40,201 nucleotides of DNA, taken from contig JAUNHU010000014.1 of assembly GCA_030523825.1 (NCBI GenBank), positions 1 to 40,201 of the forward strand, given 5' to 3'. Source of the stretch: Lautropia sp. GTDB lineage: Bacteria; Pseudomonadota; Gammaproteobacteria; Burkholderiales; Burkholderiaceae_E. A program made the position numbers and the translations under genes. This document shows, piece by piece, positions 34,354 through 40,201 of this stretch. The notes beneath the pieces are model-generated. The model was not told the origin of the DNA and did no database searches. It saw nothing but the letters and a program-made list of their open reading frames with translations. Numbering within the stretch: the stretch's first letter is position 1; the number at the start of each line of letters is the position of its first letter.

Positions 34354-35742
34354 ATGACTGAATCCGTGCGCATGGAACGCGACACGTTTGGTGAAATCGC
34401 TGTCCCGGCCGACCGTCTGTGGGGCGCGCAGACCCAGCGTTCCCTGCTGAATTTCAAGATCTCCACCGAGAAGCAGTCTCCCGAAGTGATCCGCGCGCTG
34501 GCAATCGTGAAGCGCGCCGCGGCCACGGTGAACGCAGGTCTGGGCCAGTTGGCAGCCGACAAGGCACGCGCCATCGAGCAGGCCGCTGACGAGGTTCTGG
34601 CCGGCAAGCATCCGGGCGAGTTCCCGCTGGCCGTGTGGCAAACCGGTTCGGGCACCCAGACCAACATGAACCTGAACGAGGTGCTTGCCAACCGCGCCAG
34701 CGAAATCATGGGCGGCGAGCGTGGCGAATCGCGCAAGGTTCACCCCAATGACGACGTGAACCGTGGCCAGTCGTCGAACGACGTCTTCCCGACCGCGATG
34801 AACGTGGCGGCTGCCGTGGCGGTGCGCGAAACGCTGATTCCGTCGCTGACCAAGCTGCGCGACACGCTGAAGGCCAAGTCCGAGGCGTTCAAGGACATCG
34901 TCAAGATCGGCCGCACCCACCTGCAGGATGCCACGCCGCTCACGCTGGGTCAGGAGTTCTCGGGCTATGTGGCGCAGCTGAACCACGGCCTGAAGCACCT
35001 GGAAGAAGCGCTGCCGCATCTGGAAGAACTGGCGCAGGGCGGCACCGCTGTGGGTACCGGCCTGAACGCTCACCCGGAATTTGCCGTGAAGGTGGCGGCC
35101 GAAATCGCCCGCCTCACCGGCGTGCCCTTCAAGACCGCGCCGAACAAGTTCGAGGCACTGGCTGCTGCCGATGCGCAGGTGGCGATGCACGGCGTGCTGA
35201 AGACCATTGCGGCCTCGCTGTTCAAGCTGGCCAACGACGTGCGCTGGCTGGCCAGTGGCCCGCGTTCGGGTCTGGGCGAAATCACCATCCCCGAAAACGA
35301 GCCGGGCAGCTCGATCATGCCGGGCAAGGTCAACCCCACGCAGTGCGAAGCCCTCACGATGGCCTGCGCCCAGGTCTTCGGCAACGACGTGGCCGTGAAC
35401 GTGGGTGGTGCCAGCGGCAATTTCGAGCTGAACGTCTATCGCCCGATGATCGTCCACAACGTGCTGCAATCGGTACGTCTGCTGGGTGATGCTGCGCTCA
35501 GCTTCAACGACCATTGCGCCGTGGGCATCGAGCCCAACCACGAGCGCATTGCCCAGCTGATGGCGCAGTCGCTGATGCTGGTGACGGCACTGAACCCGCA
35601 CATTGGCTATGACAAGGCCGCCCAGATCGCCAAGAAGGCCCACAAGGAAGGCACCACGCTGAAGGAGTCGGCTCTGGCGCTGGGTTACGTCACCGAAGCG
35701 CAGTTCGACGAGTGGGTGCGCCCCGAGAAAATGGTGGGCTGA
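34354..35742 (+). CDS. fumC: class II fumarate hydratase
   Basis: A 462-residue class II fumarase, the oxygen-stable iron-free enzyme of the citric acid cycle that interconverts fumarate and malate in the cytoplasm as a homotetramer. The N-terminus [29 protein letters not shown] is diagnostic. [14 protein letters not shown] and [20 protein letters not shown] are the first conserved regions. [10 protein letters not shown] supplies the His189 equivalent of the E. coli catalytic His188. [11 protein letters not shown] (318-328) is the fumarase/aspartase signature loop with the catalytic Ser. Length matches the family (about 460-467). AAGGAG lies 8 bases before the ATG. It has its own promoter and appears monocistronic; the next gene starts about 200 bases later. 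Confidence 0.97.
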   Translation: MTESVRMERDTFGEIAVPADRLWGAQTQRSLLNFKISTEKQSPEVIRALAIVKRAAATVNAGLGQLAADKARAIEQAADEVLAGKHPGEFPLAVWQTGSGTQTNMNLNEVLANRASEIMGGERGESRKVHPNDDVNRGQSSNDVFPTAMNVAAAVAVRETLIPSLTKLRDTLKAKSEAFKDIVKIGRTHLQDATPLTLGQEFSGYVAQLNHGLKHLEEALPHLEELAQGGTAVGTGLNAHPEFAVKVAAEIARLTGVPFKTAPNKFEALAAADAQVAMHGVLKTIAASLFKLANDVRWLASGPRSGLGEITIPENEPGSSIMPGKVNPTQCEALTMACAQVFGNDVAVNVGGASGNFELNVYRPMIVHNVLQSVRLLGDAALSFNDHCAVGIEPNHERIAQLMAQSLMLVTALNPHIGYDKAAQIAKKAHKEGTTLKESALALGYVTEAQFDEWVRPEKMVG

Positions 35743-35940
35743 CGGCCTGCGGTGGCGCGTGGCATCTCCCGGCCTGACAGGCTTCTCCTGCATGCAGGAG
35801 GAGGGAGGTGCCCGGCATGGGCATCATGCCGCAAGGTTTTCAATCGAGCTGTTATCGCTGGCGTCAGGTGCTGCATCATGGATGCGTCGCACCTGACGCC
35901 GCTTTCGTTTTTTTATTCCGATATTTCCTGTCCTGATCGC

Positions 35941-36321
35941 ATGCGTCCGACTTCTTTCAAATCGACTGCTTCCCTCGTCCTGTTGCTGGGTCTGCTGGCG
36001 GGCTGCCAGAGCGCGCCAAAACCCGGCATGAAAACCCTGCAGATCTATCGTCCCTTGGGGACCGTGCAGTGCCTCAACCAGCAGAATGTCGATCTGTACC
36101 GGCTCTCGCAGCCGCTGGCAGATGCCGGCTACGAGGTGCTGACCTCGCGCTGTGGTCATGATGGTCTCGCGCATCCGTTTCAGTGTGGCACCAGCGATGG
36201 CGGCATCGGCATTTTCGAGATCGAGGTGGCAGACCGCGAAAAGGCAAGCCAGCAGGTGCGCGGCATGGGCTACCTGTTGCACGAAGACCTGCCGAAGGCC
36301 ACGGTGAATGCGTGCCCCTGA
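35941..36321 (+). CDS. small lipoprotein of unknown function
   Basis: A 126-residue lipoprotein. MRPTSFKSTASLVLLLGLLAGC is a typical lipoprotein signal with lipobox LAGC and acylated Cys22. The mature part has YRPLGTVQCLNQQNVDLYRLSQPLADAGYEVLTSRCGHDG and IGIFEIEVADREKASQQVRGMGY, with four cysteines outside the lipobox (C48, C77, C88, C125 by count) that could form disulfides in the periplasm. I do not recognise a named family. The frame opens upstream and an ATG at 35878 is possible, but 35941 places the signal peptide at the N-terminus. The ribosome site is weak. It lies between fumC and the Spy-like gene. Confidence 0.7.
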   Translation: MRPTSFKSTASLVLLLGLLAGCQSAPKPGMKTLQIYRPLGTVQCLNQQNVDLYRLSQPLADAGYEVLTSRCGHDGLAHPFQCGTSDGGIGIFEIEVADREKASQQVRGMGYLLHEDLPKATVNACP

Positions 36322-36563
36322 TTTCGCCCGGTGATGCGGTTGCTTCCTCACAAGTCGTTGACACGGAACACCGCATCACAAATGGCGCTCTCCGGTCGGA
36401 GCCCCAAAAACGGGCGCCGGGTGATGTTGGGCCGGCGCAGCCGGAATACTGGTCGGCGGTGCTGAAACAAAACGAAAAAAACCGCGACCCGTCCGAGATG
36501 AAGACCCGTCTGCCTGGCGGCAGAATGCCGTTCATATTCAATGGCTTTTGACGGGAGTCCATC

Positions 36564-37037
36564 ATGAAAAAGGGTATGAAACGCGCTGTTCTGGGCATGG
36601 CAACGGTTGTGGTTGTTGCGACAGGCATGGTGGCCTGCGGCGGCCCGCGCGGGCCGTGGGGGCATGGCCCCTGGGGCGGCAGCGACGAAGACATGGCCGA
36701 GCGGCGTGTGAAGATGGTCGAACGCATCAGCGACAAGCTTGACCTGAATGCAGAGCAGAAGGTGAAGCTGGATGCGCTGGCCGATGCAATGGGCGAGCAG
36801 CGCAAGGCGTTGCGTGGTGACAATGGTCTGCGCACCGATCTCGGTGGGGTGATCGCGGGTAACACCTTCGATCGTGCAAAGGCGCAGAGCCTGGTCGAGC
36901 AGAAGATTGCTGCGGTGCAGGCGCATTCGCCCAATGTGCTGGACCGGATGGCCGCGTTCTACGACAGCCTCACGCCACAACAGCAGCAGAAGGTGCGCGA
37001 CAAGTTGAACCGGCACCACGGTAACAACGATCGGTGA
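36564..37037 (+). CDS. Spy/CpxP-family periplasmic chaperone-like protein
   Basis: A 157-residue Spy/CpxP-like protein. The N-terminal signal (KRAVLGMATVVVVATGMVAC) ends in a cysteine at 25 that could be lipidated (MVAC is a weak lipobox). A short Gly/Trp/His-rich stretch (GGPRGPWGHGPWGG) follows. The helical core has the two LTxxQ-type motifs of the family, LNAEQ (61-65) and LTPQQ (136-140). Spy and CpxP protect or sense unfolded envelope proteins, and CpxP restrains the CpxA sensor. The neighbouring regulator and kinase genes fit such a circuit (inference from order). GGGAG precedes the ATG. A 16-base-loop hairpin (37046-37077) follows the stop. Confidence 0.8.
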   Translation: MKKGMKRAVLGMATVVVVATGMVACGGPRGPWGHGPWGGSDEDMAERRVKMVERISDKLDLNAEQKVKLDALADAMGEQRKALRGDNGLRTDLGGVIAGNTFDRAKAQSLVEQKIAAVQAHSPNVLDRMAAFYDSLTPQQQQKVRDKLNRHHGNNDR

Positions 37038-37045
37038 GTGAAGAA

Positions 37046-37077
37046 AGGCAGGCAGTCGGCTGTCCGGTGGCCTGCCT
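37046..37077 (+). terminator. hairpin after the Spy-like gene
   Basis: AGGCAGGC (37046-37053) and GCCTGCCT (37070-37077) pair perfectly around 16 bases. There is no T-run, so it may attenuate or protect the message rather than terminate it. Confidence 0.3.
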
Positions 37078-37239
37078 GTGCAATCGAATCGGCTGTGGTT
37101 TCATGTTGGTGGCTGACAGGGGTGTTGGCTGATCCTGCGGGAGGTTCTGCCGTGTCGAAGGCTGCTCCTGGCCAGTGGTGTTGACTTGAAGTTGATGAAG
37201 CCGAAAATCCAGGGCAGGAAATCCAGAAGGGAAAAGCCG

Positions 37240-37953
37240 ATGAATCGCGTGTTGCTGATCGATGATGACGAAGATCTGGGGCCGCCGCTGAAGGCTTACT
37301 TCGGACGTTTCGATCTGCAACTGGAACAGGCGTTCACTCCCGGAGACGGTCTGGCTCAGGTGGCTTCCGGGGCATTTGATGCCGTGATACTCGACATCAT
37401 GCTGCCGGAAATGGATGGTTTCGAGGTGTGCCGCACCCTTCGCCGCAGCAGTGATCTGCCCATCATCATGCTGACCGCACGAGGAGAACTGACCGACCGC
37501 GTGGTGGGCCTGGAGCTGGGGGCCGACGATTACCTGCCCAAGCCCTTTGAACCGCGTGAATTGGTGGCACGGGTGCAAACGGTGTTGCGGCGCTTCCGGG
37601 CGGCGCAGCAGGCTGGTGCGCCGCCTGCCCGTGCAAACCCGGTCGAGTCGCTGTCGGTCCTGCGTTTCGAGGGGCTCACGATAGACACCGCCCGTCGCAG
37701 CGTTCAGCGGGCTGGAGACGAGATCGACCTGACAGGTACCGAATATGAATTGCTGCTGATGCTTGCGCAGGAGCCGGGGCGGGTTTTCAGCCGCGACGAC
37801 ATTCTTAACCGGCTGCGCGGACATGAGGCCGATCTTTACACGCGGGCAGTGGATATCGTCGTCAGCCGCCTGCGCAGGAAGCTGGCGCCGCTCGACTGCA
37901 TCAAGACCCTGCGCAATGCCGGCTATGCGCTGGCATTGCGTTCGCTGAACTGA
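37240..37953 (+). CDS. OmpR-family response regulator (CpxR-like)
   Basis: A 237-residue two-component regulator. The receiver domain (about 1-115) has the acidic pocket LIDDDED (6-12), the phosphoacceptor Asp52 in VILDIMLPEMDGFEV, Thr79 in MLTARGE and Lys101 in LPKPFEPRELVARV. The C-terminal winged-helix DNA-binding domain (about 140-237) shows DLTGTEYELLLMLAQEPGRVFSRDDILNRL and YTRAVDIVVSRLRRKLAP. The ATG at 37240 has AAGGGA upstream; the frame is open from 37186. It is followed after 20 bases by its kinase. With the Spy-like gene upstream, an envelope-stress role like CpxR or RstA is likely. Confidence 0.9.
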   Translation: MNRVLLIDDDEDLGPPLKAYFGRFDLQLEQAFTPGDGLAQVASGAFDAVILDIMLPEMDGFEVCRTLRRSSDLPIIMLTARGELTDRVVGLELGADDYLPKPFEPRELVARVQTVLRRFRAAQQAGAPPARANPVESLSVLRFEGLTIDTARRSVQRAGDEIDLTGTEYELLLMLAQEPGRVFSRDDILNRLRGHEADLYTRAVDIVVSRLRRKLAPLDCIKTLRNAGYALALRSLN

Positions 37954-37973
37954 AACGGTACACGGACTGAATC

Positions 37974-39641
37974 ATGCTGGATGCCGGGGGTGAGCAACAC
38001 ACAGGGGAAGGGCGCGACCGAGGGCTGCACGCATCAGGGCGTCAGAAGGCAGGCACCGAGCGGCCGCATGCAACGCGCAAGGCATTCATCCTGCGGCGCT
38101 CGCTGAAACTTCGCATCGTGCTGGTGTTCGTGTTGCTGGCCCTGGCACTGGTGATGCTGTTCTGGCAGGGGGCGCAACGCATGGTGGCATTGGGCTGGCG
38201 TGAAGCGGCAAAGCCACTGCTGACGGATTACGTGAGCCATCTTGTTGCCGACATCGTGGTCGATGGTGCGCCGCAGATTGGGCGTGCGCAGGCGTTGGTG
38301 GCGCGTCTGCCGATCACGGTCGACATCCGTGGCCCGGTGGTGAACTGGTCATCCCATCCCGGGCAGGCTGCCGGGCGGGAACGGGACGGTTTCAAGAGCT
38401 GGGTCAACATTTTTTCGCGTGGCACGCCTGATGGTCATCAGATCCGCTTCGGCATTGACCGGGCAGTGTTTGGTCCGCGTCGATTTGGTTTTCTGATCGG
38501 ATTGTCCGTGCTGCTGGGATTGACTTTTCTGGCCTGGCTCTACGTTCGGCGGCAGCTGTCTCCGCTGGATGCCATTGGCGCGGGTGCTGCGCGTTTTGGT
38601 CGTGGCGATTTTTCGCGTCCCATTCCTGCGCATCATGCCGAGCGGCCCGATGAGCTTGGCAAGCTGGCCAGTACCGTCAACACCATGGGCGAAGACATCC
38701 GGCAGATGCTGGACGCCAAGCGCGCGCTGCTGCTGGCCATCAGCCATGAGTTGCGCAGCCCGCTGACACGCGCACGCCTGCACACCGAGCTGCTGCCGGA
38801 AGACGATGCGGCTGTGCAGCCGCAGCGTTCGGCGCTGATGCGCGATCTGCAGGAGATGAGCCGGCTGATTACCGATCTGCTGGAAAGCGAGTGGCTGGCC
38901 GGGCGGCATGCCGCCTTGCAGCGCGAGCCGGTGGCGCTGCCGGCGCTCGTGGCGTCGGTGCGTGACGAGCTGACGGCGAGATATCCGCGTGCGGCCGACG
39001 TGCGTCTGCATGCCGATGCCGCATTGCCGGTCTTGCCGCTGGATGCCGTGCGCATGCGGCTGCTGGTGCGCAATCTGCTGGACAATGCCTTACGCCACGG
39101 TGTGCCTGTAACCGGGGCGGCCGTCGCGGCGTCCGCTGTGGCAACACCATCATCATCCACCACCCCGTCAGAGCCTCCGGTCAGGTGGATGACGCCTGCG
39201 GGAGAGGCAGATGACCACATGCTGCCTGTACCGGGGGAGGGGAGTGCCGGGGCATTGGGCGCGACTGATTTACAGGCTGCCAGGGTTGTGTGCGAGCAGA
39301 ACGAGGCTGAACCGCCAGAAGTTCGGCTGTGCAGCCTGCCGGATGGCGGCGTGCAGATCGAGGTGCGCGATTTCGGGCCGGGGGTGCCCGAGGATCAGAT
39401 TCCACGGCTCGCGCAGGCATTTCATCGGCCGGACAGCGCTCGTACCCGCCGTGCGGGTGGGGTAGGGCTGGGACTGTACCTGTGCCGACTGGTGGCCGAA
39501 GCACATGGCGGTCGCTTCGAGCTGGCCAATGCGCATCCCGGTCTGCGGGTGCGGGTGTCGTTGGGCGTATCCCTGTCAGGAAATCTGACCAAGGCGGAAA
39601 ATTCACCTGGAACAGTCAATCATCATGGTCAGATCTATTGA
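37974..39641 (+). CDS. sensor histidine kinase with long insert in the ATPase domain
   Basis: A 555-residue membrane sensor kinase. A 40-residue polar N-terminus precedes TM1 (about 46-65); a periplasmic domain (66-170) follows; TM2 is at 172-190; HAMP is about 192-246. The phosphoacceptor helix LLLAISHELRSPLTRARLHTELL has His258. The ATPase domain has N-box RNLLDNALRHG (366-376), G1 DFGPGVPED (466-474), F-box-like AQAFHRPDS and G2 GGVGLGLYLCRLVAEAHGG (495-513). Between the N-box and the G1 strand are about 75 extra residues (377-451), rich in Ala, Ser, Thr and Pro. The receiving regulator is the upstream gene. The ribosome site is weak and no better Met exists before TM1. Its 3' end overlaps the SRPBCC gene by 17 bases. 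Confidence 0.9.
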   Translation: MLDAGGEQHTGEGRDRGLHASGRQKAGTERPHATRKAFILRRSLKLRIVLVFVLLALALVMLFWQGAQRMVALGWREAAKPLLTDYVSHLVADIVVDGAPQIGRAQALVARLPITVDIRGPVVNWSSHPGQAAGRERDGFKSWVNIFSRGTPDGHQIRFGIDRAVFGPRRFGFLIGLSVLLGLTFLAWLYVRRQLSPLDAIGAGAARFGRGDFSRPIPAHHAERPDELGKLASTVNTMGEDIRQMLDAKRALLLAISHELRSPLTRARLHTELLPEDDAAVQPQRSALMRDLQEMSRLITDLLESEWLAGRHAALQREPVALPALVASVRDELTARYPRAADVRLHADAALPVLPLDAVRMRLLVRNLLDNALRHGVPVTGAAVAASAVATPSSSTTPSEPPVRWMTPAGEADDHMLPVPGEGSAGALGATDLQAARVVCEQNEAEPPEVRLCSLPDGGVQIEVRDFGPGVPEDQIPRLAQAFHRPDSARTRRAGGVGLGLYLCRLVAEAHGGRFELANAHPGLRVRVSLGVSLSGNLTKAENSPGTVNHHGQIY

Positions 39642-40083
39642 AAGCACAATCATCGTAGCGGCATCCTGTGTCGATGTCTGGCAATGTCTGGTCGATCTGC
39701 CGGCCTATGAGTCCTGGAATCCATTCGTGCGCAGTATCGAAGGCGAGCTTGCCCCTGGTGGACGACTGAAGGTCCATCTGCAGATGCAAGATGGCAAAAC
39801 CATGGTTTTTCGCCCGACAGTGGTTGAATTTGAACCTGGGCGCAAGCTGGTCTGGCAGGGGCGTCTGCTGATCCCCGGTGTCTTTGATGGGCGACACGAA
39901 TTCGAGGTGTTCCCGAATCAGGATGGTTCCACGACCTTTCGTCATGCCGAACAGTTCAGCGGAGTCCTGGTGCCACTGCTTGGGAGTGGCTTCTATTCCA
40001 GGATTCAGGACAACTTTCAACGCATGAATGAAGCGCTCAAGGGGCGGGTTGAACCTGGCTATTTTGTGTCTGCCCTTTCCTGA
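39625..40083 (+). CDS. SRPBCC (START/Bet v1-fold) family protein
   Basis: A 152-residue SRPBCC-domain protein. The opening IESTIIVAASCVDVWQCLVDLPAYESWNPFV is typical of polyketide-cyclase/dehydrase-like members (strand, helix, then YxxWNP). Later come GELAPGGRLKVHLQ, VVEFEPGRKLVWQGRL, STTFRHAEQFSGVLVPLL and the long C-terminal helix RIQDNFQRMNEALKGRVE. The fold encloses a hydrophobic pocket for a small ligand; the ligand is unknown. The ATG at 39625 lies inside the kinase gene, so the two are probably translated together. Confidence 0.85.
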   Translation: MVRSIESTIIVAASCVDVWQCLVDLPAYESWNPFVRSIEGELAPGGRLKVHLQMQDGKTMVFRPTVVEFEPGRKLVWQGRLLIPGVFDGRHEFEVFPNQDGSTTFRHAEQFSGVLVPLLGSGFYSRIQDNFQRMNEALKGRVEPGYFVSALS

Positions 40084-40128
40084 TGCCGTTGACGGGATTG
40101 GCCGGAATGCCGCATCAGCGCTGCATCC

Positions 40129-40137
40129 TGCTACAAT
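40129..40137 (+). promoter_or_regulatory. extended -10 promoter element
   Basis: TGCTACAAT is an extended -10 (TGn-TACAAT). No good -35 is seen 17 bases upstream. Transcription would begin near 40143-40144, at the first base of the ATG of the truncated gene. Confidence 0.4.
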
Positions 40138-40143
40138 CTAAAG

Positions 40144-40201
40144 ATGACTTTGTCAACACCAGCCACGCCAGACGGCGAGGGGACAGCGGCCCCCGGAGAA
40201 C
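40144..40201 (+). CDS. start of a gene truncated by the window edge
   Basis: The frame MTLSTPATPDGEGTAAPGE runs off the right end. The composition resembles a disordered N-terminus. There is no ribosome site before the ATG, and the extended -10 just upstream would make the message leaderless, so the true start may lie beyond the window. Function cannot be judged. Confidence 0.3.
   Translation, partial: MTLSTPATPDGEGTAAPGE

Noticed and set aside
35785-35800. 16-base perfect palindrome CTCCTGCATGCAGGAG after fumC
   Set aside because: No T-tail and no loop of normal size; it could be a binding site, but nothing else supports that.

Overview
The window is high-GC chromosomal DNA from a betaproteobacterium, most likely Burkholderiales. 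The grounds are the short H-NS/BpH3-type nucleoid protein, the betaproteobacterial minor-pilin gene order, and class II fumarase and Tex of betaproteobacterial type. A Lautropia-like genus is a guess from general familiarity, not something the sequence proves.

Positions 341-1453 hold an Rpn/PD-(D/E)XK-type protein with a 14-residue tandem repeat. Then comes a type IV pilus block of about 19 kb (1532-20561). It has two complete paralogous operons in tandem, each fimT-pilV-pilW-pilX-pilE-pilY1 (A: 1753-9172; B: 9430-16433), followed by a third stand-alone pilY1 (C: 16711-20499). The duplicated unit includes upstream DNA: both operons are preceded by a terminator with the same GGGGCGC stem, a CRP/Vfr-like GTGA-N6-TCAC palindrome and a conserved 14-base element. 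The minor pilins are expected to form the pilus-initiating tip complex that carries PilY1, so the cell could build at least two tip complexes and display three adhesins.

Positions 20533-28019 hold a YpfJ-type zinc metallopeptidase (minus strand), a three-gene ABC transporter operon and a PepSY-TM protein with a histidine-rich insert. The ABC operon has two ATPase subunits and one fused double permease. Both ATPases lack several catalytic residues, including the catalytic glutamate and the switch histidine.

Positions 28271-33240 hold tex (minus strand), a tRNA-Ile with anticodon CAU, about 1 kb without a recognisable gene, and an H-NS-family gene overlapping a DUF4136-like lipoprotein gene. 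Positions 33241-34353 are gene-poor but structured: an 18-codon ORF enclosed in an inverted repeat, a minus-strand terminator-like hairpin, a small hypothetical gene, and the fumC promoter with nested inverted repeats.

Positions 34354-40201 hold fumC, a small lipoprotein, and an envelope-stress-like module: Spy/CpxP-like protein, OmpR-type regulator, and a histidine kinase with a long insert in its ATPase domain. The kinase gene overlaps a START-fold (SRPBCC) gene, and a truncated gene begins at the right edge.
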